A stretch of 64,000 nucleotides of DNA, from contig CATWQE010000001.1 in NCBI GenBank assembly GCA_958352855.1, positions 1 through 64,000 on the forward strand, given 5' to 3'. The notes beneath the pieces were generated by a model. The model had not been told where the DNA came from. It did no database searches and worked only from the letters and a program-made list of their open reading frames with translations. Shown one piece after another: positions 8,245-17,124 of the stretch (positions are counted from its first letter, which is position 1; each line of letters begins with the position of its first letter). The position numbers and the translations under genes were made by a program. This DNA is from an uncultured Bacillota bacterium (GTDB lineage Bacteria; Bacillota; Clostridia; Lachnospirales; Lachnospiraceae).

Positions 8245-10158
8245 CTATGACAGGCTTTCTATTTCGTCCATCCAGATGCGTACACAGGCATCACTTGGCA
8301 TTCGCAAATCTCCTCTTGGGGAAACAGCCACGCTGCCTACCTTCGGTCCGTCCGGCAGACAGGAACGCTTAAACTGCTGAGAAAAGAATCTCCAGTAAAA
8401 CTTTTTCATCCATTTCAAAATTACTTCATTTTCGTAATTTCCGGCAAAGGTCATCTTTGCCATTCTATAAATTTTAGCCGGCGGGAAGTGGAATCTCAGC
8501 ATGTAATACAGGAAAAAGTCATGCAGCTCATAAGGTCCTACCAAATCCTCTGTTTTCTGTGATATTTTCCCATTCTCCGGAGGAAGCAGTTCAGGACTTA
8601 CCGGTGTATCAAGCACATCCAGTAGAATCTTACGAATCTTCTCTTCTCCACAGGTATCTGCATAATACTGCACCAGATGACGCACCAGAGTCTTTGGCAC
8701 AGAACCGTTTACTCCGTACATAGACATATGGTCTCCATTATAAGTAGCCCATCCAAGAGCCAGCTCAGACAAATCCCCTGTTCCAATGACCATGCTGCCC
8801 TTCTGGTTGGCAATGTCCATAATCACCTGAGTTCTCTCTCTTGCCTGGGCGTTTTCAAAGGTGACATCATGATTATGAAAATCCTGTCCAATATCTTCGA
8901 AATGCTGAAGAACCGCTTTCTTAATATCAACTTCCATTAAGGCAGCTCCCAGCCCCCTGGTAAGCTCACAGGCATTGGTATAGGTTCGGTCTGTGGTTCC
9001 GAAACAAGGCATGGTAACTGCGGTGATTCCCTTTCTGTCCAGTCCCAGAATATCAAAAGCCCGCGCTGTTACCAGAAGCGCCAGAGTTGAATCCAGCCCG
9101 CCGGAAATTCCCAGCACAGCGCCTTTACTGTGAGTATGCTCCAGACGTTTTACCAGCCCCATGGCTTGGATAGTAAGAATTTCATCACATCTTCTGTTTC
9201 TCTCTTCTGCCTCCTCTGGTACAAAAGGATTGGCTGGAAATCTGCGGTTTATGCCGGTTTCTTCCTCTGGCAGATGGAAGGCAATCCTGGTATATCCCTG
9301 GCACTGCTCTCCCTCCCAGGTAGAAATCCGCTGTCTTTCCCCACAAAGCTTCTGAATATCAAAGGTTCCGTAGATGGTCTGATTCTGGAACATTTCCGCC
9401 TCTGCCAGAACACTTCCGTCCTCACAAATAAGATTCTGTCCTCCAAATACCAGGTCCTGGGTGGATTCTCCGTTTCCGGCTGTTGCATAGACATAGCCAC
9501 ACAGCAATCTTGCAGACTGCCCCTTTACAAGAGCTCTGCGGTAATCTGCCTTTCCCACAGTTTCATCACTGGCAGACAGATTTACGATTACGGTTGCTCC
9601 TGCCATGGCATGCGCCACACTTGGAGGAGCAGGCGCCCATAAATCTTCACAGATTTCTGCGGCTACTGTAAGCCCCGGCAGCTCTTCGCAGGTAAAGAGA
9701 AGGTTGCTGCCAAACGCCACCTCCTGGTCTCCTATTTTTACACTTCCTTCCACACCTCGTCCTGAAGTAAAATGCCGCGCCTCGTAAAACTCACCATAGT
9801 TTGGCAGATGGATTTTGGGCACAATTCCCAGAATATTTCCCCGGTTTAACACTGCGGCAGTATTATAAAGCTTACCGCCAAATACCAGGGGAAGACCTAT
9901 GAAAATCAGTCCTTCCACATCTTTTAACGCTTCTGCCGCTTTAAGAAGCTGCTCTTTTGCAGATGCCAGAAGCCTTTCCTGCCAGAACAAATCCCCACAG
10001 GTATAGCCTGTAATACTAAGCTCAGGAAACACCAGAATCCTGGCTCCTGCCTGACTCATTTCCTTTGCTTTTTCAATGATTTCTCTGGTATTACTCACGC
10101 AATCCGCAACCTGGATTCTGGGTGTTGCTGCCGCTACTTTGATGAATCCGTCCTTCAT
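8245..10158 (-). CDS. nadE: Glutamine-hydrolysing NAD(+) synthase
   Basis: A 637-residue two-domain enzyme making NAD+ from deamido-NAD+, ATP and glutamine. The N-terminal nitrilase-type glutaminase has its catalytic triad at E46 (VFPELSITGY), K115 (VPKIHLPNYG) and C170 (AAEICEDLW). The C-terminal synthetase domain contains the PP-loop SGGLDST (352-358). Length matches the long, glutaminase-fused NadE type, so it can use glutamine directly. It precedes the PF06541-like membrane gene by 19 bases and follows hslO by 43 bases, all leftward. The assignment is secure. Confidence 0.95.
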   Translation of the reverse strand: MKDGFIKVAAATPRIQVADCVSNTREIIEKAKEMSQAGARILVFPELSITGYTCGDLFWQERLLASAKEQLLKAAEALKDVEGLIFIGLPLVFGGKLYNTAAVLNRGNILGIVPKIHLPNYGEFYEARHFTSGRGVEGSVKIGDQEVAFGSNLLFTCEELPGLTVAAEICEDLWAPAPPSVAHAMAGATVIVNLSASDETVGKADYRRALVKGQSARLLCGYVYATAGNGESTQDLVFGGQNLICEDGSVLAEAEMFQNQTIYGTFDIQKLCGERQRISTWEGEQCQGYTRIAFHLPEEETGINRRFPANPFVPEEAEERNRRCDEILTIQAMGLVKRLEHTHSKGAVLGISGGLDSTLALLVTARAFDILGLDRKGITAVTMPCFGTTDRTYTNACELTRGLGAALMEVDIKKAVLQHFEDIGQDFHNHDVTFENAQARERTQVIMDIANQKGSMVIGTGDLSELALGWATYNGDHMSMYGVNGSVPKTLVRHLVQYYADTCGEEKIRKILLDVLDTPVSPELLPPENGKISQKTEDLVGPYELHDFFLYYMLRFHFPPAKIYRMAKMTFAGNYENEVILKWMKKFYWRFFSQQFKRSCLPDGPKVGSVAVSPRGDLRMPSDACVRIWMDEIESLS

Positions 10159-10201
10159 ATTTCACCACGCCTTTCTGCCTTTCCTAAGACCTTCAAACAC
10201 T

Positions 10202-11086
10202 TTATCTTCTTCTGCATTCATGCAGAATTCTCTTCAAATCCTCTACTGAAAACTTATAATTTTTATTACAGAAATGACAGTTCATTTCAATTTCTTTTCC
10301 TTCATCAATCATCTCCTGGATTTCTTTGCGTCCAATGCTGATTAATGCCTTTTCTACACGCTCCTTGCTGCAATTACAGTGAAATTGTGTGGGAACTTTG
10401 TCATTGATTTCAATATCAAAGCCTTCCAGCAAAGTCTCCAGAATCCCTTCCGGCGTCTTTCCTTCTTCCAGCATTCCGGTTACAGAGGTTACACGTTTCA
10501 GATTCTCCTCCAGACGGTTTATCACCTCTTCTTCTGTAAAAGGCATGAGCTGTAAAATAAAGCCGCCCGCCTGTTTTACCGTATTGTCCTTTTCCATGAG
10601 AACTCCCAGGCCTACGGAAGAGGGAACCTGCTCACTGGTGGCAAAATAATAGGTTAAATCCTCTGCAATCTCACTGGTTCTCAGTTCTGTCTGTCCCAGG
10701 TATGGCTCCTTTAATCCCATATCTTTAATGACATTCATAAAACCAATTCCCACAGCTCCTGCCACATCTAATTTCCCTTTTTCATTGGCATGAATCACAA
10801 CATTTGGATTTCCAACATATCCCTTTACATTTCCCTTTGCATCTGCTGTTACAGTCATACCGTTTAAGGGACCGCTGGCATGAATCTGCAAGGTGAGAAG
10901 GTCCTTGTCCCCTTTCATCATAATCCCCATCATAGAGCCTGCAGTCAGCAGACGTCCCAGGGCTGCAGTTGCCACAGGGCTTGTATTATGCGCCGCTCTT
11001 GCGTATTCTACCAATTCCCTTGTTGTAGCTGCAAACGCGCGAATCTGACTGTTTGCCGCTGTTGCCCGAACAATATAATCTCCCAT
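10202..11086 (-). CDS. hslO: Hsp33 redox-regulated chaperone
   Basis: A 294-residue Hsp33. The C-terminal zinc redox switch has four cysteines in the usual CxC...CxxC layout: C237 and C239 (HCNCSKERV), C270 and C273 (NCHFCNKNY). When oxidised the domain unfolds and activates holdase activity in the cytoplasm, protecting proteins during oxidative stress. The N-terminal domain (IVRATAANSQIRAFAATT) is typical. The start follows the methyltransferase stop by one base, indicating one transcript with tight coupling. Assignment is secure. Confidence 0.95.
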   Translation of the reverse strand: MGDYIVRATAANSQIRAFAATTRELVEYARAAHNTSPVATAALGRLLTAGSMMGIMMKGDKDLLTLQIHASGPLNGMTVTADAKGNVKGYVGNPNVVIHANEKGKLDVAGAVGIGFMNVIKDMGLKEPYLGQTELRTSEIAEDLTYYFATSEQVPSSVGLGVLMEKDNTVKQAGGFILQLMPFTEEEVINRLEENLKRVTSVTGMLEEGKTPEGILETLLEGFDIEINDKVPTQFHCNCSKERVEKALISIGRKEIQEMIDEGKEIEMNCHFCNKNYKFSVEDLKRILHECRRR

Positions 11087-11087
11087 A

Positions 11088-11879
11088 TTAAATCTCCTTT
11101 TTGTCCTTATTTTCTAACTGTTTTCCTTTTTCTCTGGCTATGAAATACACGCGTTCACTGACAGGCTTTGGCGCTTCATGGGTAAAAGCATCATAAACTG
11201 CTACAAACTCCATCCCTGCCTGTTCCAGCATTTCCTTCACATCCTCTATTTCATAAGCCCTCTGATAATGGGTCTCCTCATACTTTCTGTATAAGGTTTC
11301 CCCCTGTATGGTTTCCGGAATAAAAAGCGCTAAATCATACTCATTTATCTGCTCATCCGGGTCATAATAATTATCCCAGATAAAGCTGGCATCTTCCCGG
11401 TTCTCCGCTATGGTCTGCTCTCCCAGAACCTCTCTGTATTTATAGGCTGTATTCAAGTCAAAGATAAACACACCGCCCGGGTCCAGATAATTATTCACCA
11501 GACGGAACACCTGTAGCAAATCCTCTTCTTCCAGAATATAATTCATACTGTCGCAAAGAGATACCACTGCCTTTACTGTCCCGTAAAGCTCAAATTCCCG
11601 CATATCCTGAAACAGATACAGAATGTCCTGTCCCTCATCCTGCCTTTTTTCCATGGCAATTTCCAGCATATCCGGCGCATTATCTACACCAATCATATCA
11701 TATCCCCTGTTTGCCAGAAGCCTGGTCATATTTCCGGTTCCACATCCCAGCTCCAGCACCAGTCCCTCTGTGACTCCATATTCCTGTAACAGTCCGGTGA
11801 GATATCCGCACCACTCTTCATAGGGAATATTGTCCATAAACAAATCATACACTCTGGCAAAGTTCTCATAAGAACCCAT
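11088..11879 (-). CDS. Class I SAM-dependent methyltransferase
   Basis: A 263-residue Rossmann-type methyltransferase. SAM-binding motif I is VLELGCGTGNMTRLL (about residues 42-56), followed by the acidic loop MIGVDNAPDMLEIA. The opening YENFARVYDLFMDNIPYEEWC is common in a Firmicutes group of methyltransferases found next to hslO. The substrate is unknown; small molecules are more likely than nucleic acid because no RNA- or DNA-binding domain is seen. It is the first gene of the leftward run toward hslO and nadE. Confidence 0.85.
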   Translation of the reverse strand: MGSYENFARVYDLFMDNIPYEEWCGYLTGLLQEYGVTEGLVLELGCGTGNMTRLLANRGYDMIGVDNAPDMLEIAMEKRQDEGQDILYLFQDMREFELYGTVKAVVSLCDSMNYILEEEDLLQVFRLVNNYLDPGGVFIFDLNTAYKYREVLGEQTIAENREDASFIWDNYYDPDEQINEYDLALFIPETIQGETLYRKYEETHYQRAYEIEDVKEMLEQAGMEFVAVYDAFTHEAPKPVSERVYFIAREKGKQLENKDKKEI

Positions 11880-11937
11880 ATCAGCACATCCTTTCTTTAC
11901 GGATTAATACTATCATGAAAGCCCCTGGCTTGCAATC

Positions 11938-11986
11938 AAAAAAGAGGCCGCCGTATTTTATGGCACATACCGGCAACCTCTTTTTT
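11938..11986. terminator. Terminator downstream of the sugar ABC operon, probably bidirectional
   Basis: A hairpin with a GAGG/CCTC base and an inner GCCG/CGGC stem, separated by a small internal loop, is flanked by an A-run on the left and a T-run on the right. On the minus strand it follows the 67-residue gene and ends in a U-run, as expected for the end of the ABC operon. Confidence 0.75.
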
Positions 11987-11996
11987 AATATTTATT

Positions 11997-12200
11997 TTAT
12001 TTTGCGTCCTTAAACGGCGCATTGTAGATAGCCAGGGCGATTAATAAGGTTCCTGTTCCAAGCACCATCATTCCAAGCCCCTTTAGTTCTCCTGTCATCT
12101 TCCAGCCTGCAATGACCAGAAACAGTGACAATACAAACAAAATGATTAAGAGCGCCACGCGCAAAGCAGCATGTTCTTTCCAGAATTTCATTCTCTTCAC
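11997..12200 (-). CDS. Small two-helix membrane protein (DUF6903-like) at the end of the sugar ABC operon
   Basis: A 67-residue protein with two hydrophobic segments (about residues 14-32 and 38-58) and short basic or polar ends. It begins one base after the MalG-type permease stops, so it is co-translated with the transporter. I recall small membrane proteins of this kind (DUF6903) next to CUT1 permeases in Lachnospiraceae; the family name is from memory. Its role is unknown: an accessory to permease assembly or quality control is a guess from position. Confidence 0.65.
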   Translation of the reverse strand: MKRMKFWKEHAALRVALLIILFVLSLFLVIAGWKMTGELKGLGMMVLGTGTLLIALAIYNAPFKDAK

Positions 12201-12201
12201 C

Positions 12202-13104
12202 TTATCCTTTCAGTCCACCTACGGTCATACCCTGTGTTAATTGCTTCTGTACACAAATATACAAAATCAGAGTAGGCAGCATTACCAGCACAAGACCTGC
12301 GTACATGGTGCCATACTGAGCTGCAGACTGCTGCGCCTGCATCAGATTTAACAGACCAACCGGCAGGGTTCTCGTTCCCTTTGCTGAATTCATCAATGTC
12401 ATGGAAATAATATATTCATTCCAGAAAGAGAGGAAGTTAAACAAAATAATGGTAATAATGGAAGGCTTCGCCATAGGGAAAATAATCTTCACCATGGTGG
12501 TAGTATAGCCTGCTCCATCAATGTAGGCTGCCTCTTCATAATCATGAGCCAGAGTTGCAAAATATCCACTCAGCAGATAAATGGTAAAAGGCAATGCTGT
12601 AGCAGCATATACAATCGCCAGAACAACCAGGTTATTCAGCAAGAAGGTTCTGCCAAGCAGTGATTTAAACCAGTTATCTCCATCACGAAGCATTAAGAAA
12701 ATCGGCACTACAATGTAGTTTACATTGATAAACAATCCAGCCATAAATGCCACATTTAAGAATTTTCTGCCTCTGAATTTCATACGCGCCAGGCAGTAAG
12801 CAGCCGGCAGCGCAACCACCAGAAGAATCACCAGCGCCAATGCTGTTACAAATACAGAGTTCAGCATGTATTCACCCATCTTAGCACCGCTCCAGGCGTC
12901 TACAAAGTTCTGCCAGTAAACACCCTTTGGCAATGCCCATGGATTTCCGTAAAACTCGCTGTTCTGTTTAATGGATGCCATAAACACCCAGGCAACGGGT
13001 ACGATAATAACCACCGCAAGCAGAGCCAGCACAAAATATATAAAGACTTTATACAGCTTCTGACCTAAGGAAGCCGTATGAGTTTTATTCCCTTGATTCA
13101 TCAT
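12202..13104 (-). CDS. Carbohydrate ABC transporter permease, MalG type
   Basis: A 300-residue inner-membrane subunit with six predicted helices. The EAA loop that contacts the ATPase is YEEAAYIDGAGYTTTMVKII (around residues 189-208), and the protein ends in GMTVGGLKG, the typical MalG tail. It pairs with the MalF-type permease 12 bases upstream and the lipoprotein binding protein further up. No ATPase gene is present, so a shared MsmX/UgpC-type ATPase elsewhere probably energises it. The CUT1 family implies an oligosaccharide or sugar substrate, not identifiable here. Confidence 0.92.
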   Translation of the reverse strand: MMNQGNKTHTASLGQKLYKVFIYFVLALLAVVIIVPVAWVFMASIKQNSEFYGNPWALPKGVYWQNFVDAWSGAKMGEYMLNSVFVTALALVILLVVALPAAYCLARMKFRGRKFLNVAFMAGLFINVNYIVVPIFLMLRDGDNWFKSLLGRTFLLNNLVVLAIVYAATALPFTIYLLSGYFATLAHDYEEAAYIDGAGYTTTMVKIIFPMAKPSIITIILFNFLSFWNEYIISMTLMNSAKGTRTLPVGLLNLMQAQQSAAQYGTMYAGLVLVMLPTLILYICVQKQLTQGMTVGGLKG

Positions 13105-13116
13105 TTGCTCTCCTTT

Positions 13117-14001
13117 CTAGAATTCCAACGGTTCACGTTCTGTTGCCTTATTTACCAGTGCAGACAATGCAAAGGAAAAGACAAAGATTACCACTCCGAT
13201 AGCCATACTATAACCATATAATCCGGCATCTTTCTGACCATACATGTAGCTCAGCGCAACCTCTGACGCGCCGTTTGGACCGCCGGAAGTCATGGCTTTT
13301 ACAAACAGGAATGCCATATTAATGGTAGAAATAATGAAGAATGTCAATGTGGTACGGATATTGGTCCAGATAAGCGGCAGGGTAATCTGGAAAAACTGAG
13401 TAATACGTCCTGCACCATCCAGACTGGCGCTTTCGTATAAGCTCATAGGTACGCTGGCCATAGACGCCATATACATAACCATGTAGTAGCCAATTGCCTG
13501 CCATACCATGGCGATGATAATACTGATCATAACCAGCTTCTCACCCTTCCACAGAATAGGGTCTGCCATATTCTTGAAAAATCCAATAATACTGTTTAAC
13601 ATTCCATTCTCTGGTTTATAAATTGCGGAGAAAATACCGGAAATAACAACAATAGAAAGAATATTAGGAATATAAAAGATAACCCGGAAGAAATTCTGAC
13701 CTTTGATTTTTTCTCTTGTGAGGATTGCTGCAAAAACCAAAGCAAAGCCAAAAGTTACAACGGTTACCACAATAATCAGCAGAATTGTGTTCTGCATGGA
13801 GCGGATAAAATTAGAATCCGCAAACAGTTGTTTAAAGTTATCCAGTCCCACAAAGGTTTCTGTAGGAGAATAGGCGCCTCTTTCAAATAATGACATACGG
13901 AAAACATTTACCGTAGGCACAATCATAAAGATGAAAAAGAGAATTACTGCCGGAGCAACGCATAAGAACAAGAAAACGCTGCGGTCTTTATTTTTTCTCA
14001 T
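13117..14001 (-). CDS. Sugar ABC transporter permease, MalF type
   Basis: A 294-residue permease with six helices. The EAA motif is YESASLDGAGRITQFFQITL (about 184-203), and GGPNGASEVALSYMYGQ follows as in other CUT1 MalF-like proteins. It forms a heterodimer with the MalG-type subunit encoded immediately downstream. A strong hairpin separates it from the upstream binding-protein gene, so it is probably translated at a lower level than the binding protein. Family assignment is firm; substrate unknown. Confidence 0.92.
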   Translation of the reverse strand: MRKNKDRSVFLFLCVAPAVILFFIFMIVPTVNVFRMSLFERGAYSPTETFVGLDNFKQLFADSNFIRSMQNTILLIIVVTVVTFGFALVFAAILTREKIKGQNFFRVIFYIPNILSIVVISGIFSAIYKPENGMLNSIIGFFKNMADPILWKGEKLVMISIIIAMVWQAIGYYMVMYMASMASVPMSLYESASLDGAGRITQFFQITLPLIWTNIRTTLTFFIISTINMAFLFVKAMTSGGPNGASEVALSYMYGQKDAGLYGYSMAIGVVIFVFSFALSALVNKATEREPLEF

Positions 14002-14037
14002 AAAATCACAATTCCTTTCTCTTATAGCAACAAAGAA

Positions 14038-14061
14038 GGGGCAGCAGACATCTGCTGCCCC
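14038..14061 (-). terminator. Intercistronic hairpin between the binding-protein and permease genes
   Basis: A perfect 11-bp inverted repeat (GGGGCAGCAGA / TCTGCTGCCCC) with a two-base centre lies in the 97-base gap after the solute-binding gene. On the minus strand it is followed by TTCTTTG, only a poor U-run. It probably acts as a partial terminator or as a 3' stabiliser of the binding-protein message. Confidence 0.7.
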
Positions 14062-14098
14062 AAAAGCAGTCTACTTAATCAGTAACTGTTCAGGTGAA

Positions 14099-15469
14099 TT
14101 ATTTCAGGTTTGCTCTCATCTGGTCACTTGCTTCTTTTACACCTTTAATCCAGTCATCTTCTGTAATAGAACCTTCAACTAAAGAGTTTACAGGGTCAAA
14201 GAAATTCTTACGGACATCAAGGCCTGCAACTGCTTCAAATGGTGCAAAGTTACCCATAGCAGCTTTTGCTCCATTGTCATAGATAGAGTAGAACATTACG
14301 TTATCGCCTTCCAGTTTGTCTGCAATGTTAAGTACAGGCTGAATAGCGCCAGCTTCTGCAAAGATTTCACATGCTTTGTCACTGTACAGGAAGGAAATAA
14401 ACTGTTTTGCTTCATCCTGGTTTTCTGCACCAGATGGAATCCAGCACTGTTCAAACCATGTGTAGCTGTACTGGTCTCCGCCATCTTTTACTGCCGGAAG
14501 AGCTGTCATACCCCATTTAAAGCCTTCTGCTCTTGGAGCATCTTTCATCTCTCCTACAATCCATGTACCGTTTGGCATGAAAAGCGCTTTGTTGTCCAGA
14601 ACCAACTGCTGATTCTGTGTAAAGTCCTGATCATTTGCCTGTGCAGGTGTAATCGGGTTTGTATACTCAGCAAGTTTTGTTACAATATCAAAACATGTTT
14701 TAGCTTCTTCTGTATCCCAGATTCCTTCTTCATAATGAGTAGCTTTATCAAAGAATTCCGGACCGCCTGCAGAATACATTAATGCATAGAAGAATGCATC
14801 AAAGTAACCTGTTGTAGGATATGTAAATAAGGAAATGCCTTCTGCTTTTGCCTTATCACCAAGTTCCCACATTTCATCCCATGTTGTTGGAACTGTCCAG
14901 CCCTTTTCTTCAAACAGACCTGCATTGTAGAACAGTCCGCATGGAGAATAGAACATTGGAGCCAGGTAAGTTTTACCATCACCATATGGGTTTGTTAAAG
15001 AAGTATCTGTAAATCCACCTGCGATTTTATCAGAAACCTTTGCATCTTCACCTGGTACTGTCATATCCAGTACATCTGTGATGTCTGAAATCAGGTTGTC
15101 TTTAATAAACTGTTCTGTAAGAGCTGCCTCACGTCCTGTTGCCAGATGAACAACATCCGGATATTCACCGCCCTGCATGGAAGGACCAATTACATCCTCC
15201 AGATTTTTGTCTGTTGTTACTTCTACTTCAATTCCTGTTTCTTCTGTAAATGCTTCTGCTACCTTTGTCCACATTTCAGAACCATATGCAGTTTCAATCG
15301 CTGCTACAGAAATTGTTTTTCCTTCAGAGTCTTTTCCGTCGTCCGCATTACCTTCTGTCTTAGTCTCTTCTTTTTTGTCTTCTGTCTCCGCCTTCTGTCC
15401 ACATCCAGCCATGCTTCCTAACAGCATTGTTCCTGCCAGCATAACTGCAAGTAACTTCTTCAGTTTCAT
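14099..15469 (-). CDS. Extracellular sugar-binding lipoprotein of an ABC transporter
   Basis: A 456-residue solute-binding protein. A lipoprotein signal peptide ends in the lipobox LGSMAGC (Cys at residue 23), followed by a Lys/Glu/Asp-rich linker of about 25 residues and a CUT1 binding fold (ISVAAIETAYGSEMWTKVAE, then VTTDKNLEDVIG). It is anchored outside the membrane and delivers sugar to the two permeases downstream. The start is preceded by GGAGGGT. An AraC regulator is divergently encoded 378 bases away. The sugar cannot be deduced; a disaccharide or short oligosaccharide is typical for the family. Confidence 0.92.
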   Translation of the reverse strand: MKLKKLLAVMLAGTMLLGSMAGCGQKAETEDKKEETKTEGNADDGKDSEGKTISVAAIETAYGSEMWTKVAEAFTEETGIEVEVTTDKNLEDVIGPSMQGGEYPDVVHLATGREAALTEQFIKDNLISDITDVLDMTVPGEDAKVSDKIAGGFTDTSLTNPYGDGKTYLAPMFYSPCGLFYNAGLFEEKGWTVPTTWDEMWELGDKAKAEGISLFTYPTTGYFDAFFYALMYSAGGPEFFDKATHYEEGIWDTEEAKTCFDIVTKLAEYTNPITPAQANDQDFTQNQQLVLDNKALFMPNGTWIVGEMKDAPRAEGFKWGMTALPAVKDGGDQYSYTWFEQCWIPSGAENQDEAKQFISFLYSDKACEIFAEAGAIQPVLNIADKLEGDNVMFYSIYDNGAKAAMGNFAPFEAVAGLDVRKNFFDPVNSLVEGSITEDDWIKGVKEASDQMRANLK

Positions 15470-15847
15470 AAATAATACCCTCCTTTAAAAAGTCTTGGTT
15501 CTCCATGTTGTACGAATGCACAACACTCTTGATAGTTTCAGTATACCTTTTTTTTCAAATTATTCTACTCTATTCTTGTGCTTTATTTTATATATCTTGC
15601 TATTTTTATGTATTTTAACTGTTTTTTTTATGTTTTTAAAAATATCCTGTGATTTTTATACAGAACCAGTCATATTTTCTCTTTTAAAATTCTCTAAAAG
15701 TTCTTCCTATTCTCATAAAAAACAACTTTACATCTGGTTTCCTTTTTATATTTCTTTCTTTTCTTATTTGTGTTATATTGAAGGAGTGCCAAAATATGAC
15801 ATAGAACAACAATTTATATAAAATATATTCTAAAAGGAGAATTCACC
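15470..15847. promoter_or_regulatory. A+T-rich divergent control region between the binding-protein gene and the AraC gene
   Basis: This 378-base stretch has no convincing gene. It is very T-rich on the plus strand from about 15550 to 15780. A minus-strand TATACT (-10 candidate) lies at 15540-15545 and the inverted repeat at 15506-15525 falls just downstream of it. The plus-strand AraC gene has an AAAGGAG site at its start. Confidence 0.55.
15506..15525. promoter_or_regulatory. Candidate operator upstream of the binding-protein gene
   Basis: The inverted repeat TGTTGT-N8-ACAACA lies about 10-30 bases downstream of a TATACT hexamer read on the minus strand, in the leader of the ABC operon. 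The position suits a repressor or the divergent AraC protein. It is based on symmetry and position only. Confidence 0.35.
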
Positions 15848-16705
15848 ATGAGTTGTAACCGCTATACCATGATTCAGGAAAAAAACCGCATTATTCACAG
15901 CGATGCCCGCCTTCTTTATTTGAGCACCGCAAAATATGGAGGTGACTGGCACAGCCTTCCTCACACTCATGACTTTACTGAACTTTTTTTTGTCATTGGA
16001 GGGAGCGGCCAGTTTTCCATTGAAAATGAGCTTTATCCTGTTCATACCGGTGATTTGTTTGTGATTAATCCCAATGTGGAGCATACGGAGACCAGTCTGA
16101 ACGCCCAGCCTCTGGAATATATTGTTCTGGGTGTGGAAAATCTGCAGCTTTCCCTTCAAAATGAGGAGGATGACCGTTTCTGTGTGGCTCACTTCCAGAG
16201 TCACATGGAAGAGCTTCTTTTCTATCTTCATACCATGCAAAAAGAAATCGAAACCAAACCAGTAGGATATGAAATGGTCTGCCAGGATTTTCTGGATATC
16301 CTGGTTATCCAGCTTATGCGCCAGACAAAATTTTCTGCCACACTGGTTCCCTTAAACCGGCGCTCCAGCCATATCTGCGCCCTGGTCCGCCGCTATATTG
16401 ACAACCATTATAAGGAAGAAATCACCTTAGAACACCTGGCTCAGATTGCTCATGTCAGCAAATATCATGTGGTTCACATTTTCAGCAAAGAGTACGGGAT
16501 TTCCCCAATCAGCTATCTGGCCATGCGAAGAATTGAAGAAAGCCGGCAGCTTCTTACTACTACCGACTTCTCTCTTTCCTATATTGCGCACACTCTGGGC
16601 TTTTCTTCCAGCAGCTATTTCTCTCAGGCATTTCGCAAGCTGGAGGGCGTATCTCCCACAGAATACCGCCGCACTCACAAGCAGCAACGGTCAGAGCAGC
16701 GCTAA
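15848..16705 (+). CDS. AraC family transcriptional regulator of the neighbouring sugar ABC operon
   Basis: A 285-residue regulator. An N-terminal cupin sugar-sensing domain (HTHDFTELFFVIGGSGQFSI, then VHTGDLFVINPNVEHTE) spans about residues 35-85. The C-terminal AraC DNA-binding domain has two helix-turn-helix units with the signature LGFSSSSYFSQAFRKLEG near residues 253-270. It diverges from the ABC operon, the usual arrangement for a substrate-responsive activator of the transporter. The start ATG has AAAGGAG upstream. Target assignment rests on gene neighbourhood. Confidence 0.9.
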   Translation: MSCNRYTMIQEKNRIIHSDARLLYLSTAKYGGDWHSLPHTHDFTELFFVIGGSGQFSIENELYPVHTGDLFVINPNVEHTETSLNAQPLEYIVLGVENLQLSLQNEEDDRFCVAHFQSHMEELLFYLHTMQKEIETKPVGYEMVCQDFLDILVIQLMRQTKFSATLVPLNRRSSHICALVRRYIDNHYKEEITLEHLAQIAHVSKYHVVHIFSKEYGISPISYLAMRRIEESRQLLTTTDFSLSYIAHTLGFSSSSYFSQAFRKLEGVSPTEYRRTHKQQRSEQR

Positions 16706-16789
16706 AAATCTGCTGGAGGGCAGCTCTTGTCTGCACTGATTTTTTATTATATACTGAACTCCAGTACAACGAATAGGAGGCTTTACTAT

Positions 16790-17068
16790 ATGAAGTTTTT
16801 ATATCCAGCGGTTTTCCGCAAAACAGAATCCGGTACATTTAAGGCGCATTTTCCTGATTTAGAATGCTGCTATGCAGAAGGCGATACCTTAGACGAAGCC
16901 ATTGACAATGCCAACGAAGCGGCCTATAACTGGCTGAGCCTGGAGCTGTCCGAAGAGGACTGTGAACTGCCCTCTGTAAGCGATGAAGGAGATATGGATT
17001 TACAGGAAGGGGATATTGTACGGACTATCTGCGTCAATGTACGGTTTTATGAAGGATGGGATGAATAA
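16790..17068 (+). CDS. Orphan HicB-like protein
   Basis: A 92-residue protein with the HicB partial RNase H fold: YPAVFRKTESGTFKAHFPDL followed by an acidic, Cys-containing strand and the helix GDTLDEAIDNANEAAYNWLS. The start was set at the ATG six to seven bases after AGGAGG rather than at an earlier in-frame codon. HicB antitoxins normally pair with the small RNA-cleaving HicA; no HicA is adjacent and the C-terminal DNA-binding extension is absent. It therefore looks like a solitary HicB-family protein rather than a full toxin-antitoxin pair. Confidence 0.75.
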   Translation: MKFLYPAVFRKTESGTFKAHFPDLECCYAEGDTLDEAIDNANEAAYNWLSLELSEEDCELPSVSDEGDMDLQEGDIVRTICVNVRFYEGWDE

Positions 17069-17082
17069 ACATCCCCATAGAT

Positions 17083-17124
17083 AAAGTGGGTCATCGACGA
17101 TTTCAGGTGACCCACTTTAAACTA
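17083..17124 (+). terminator. Terminator after the HicB-like gene
   Basis: An 11-bp perfect stem (AAAGTGGGTCA / TGACCCACTTT) with a 14-base loop ends at 17118, followed by AAACTATTTTT. It separates the plus-strand HicB-like gene from the converging AAA-ATPase gene. The U-run is delayed by about six bases, so efficiency is uncertain. Confidence 0.65.

Noticed and set aside
9130..9642. Plus-strand ORF of 170 residues
   Set aside because: It lies wholly within nadE on the other strand and has no recognisable features.
16790..17068. HicAB toxin-antitoxin system
   Set aside because: No HicA-type double-stranded RNA-binding-like toxin gene is found on either side.
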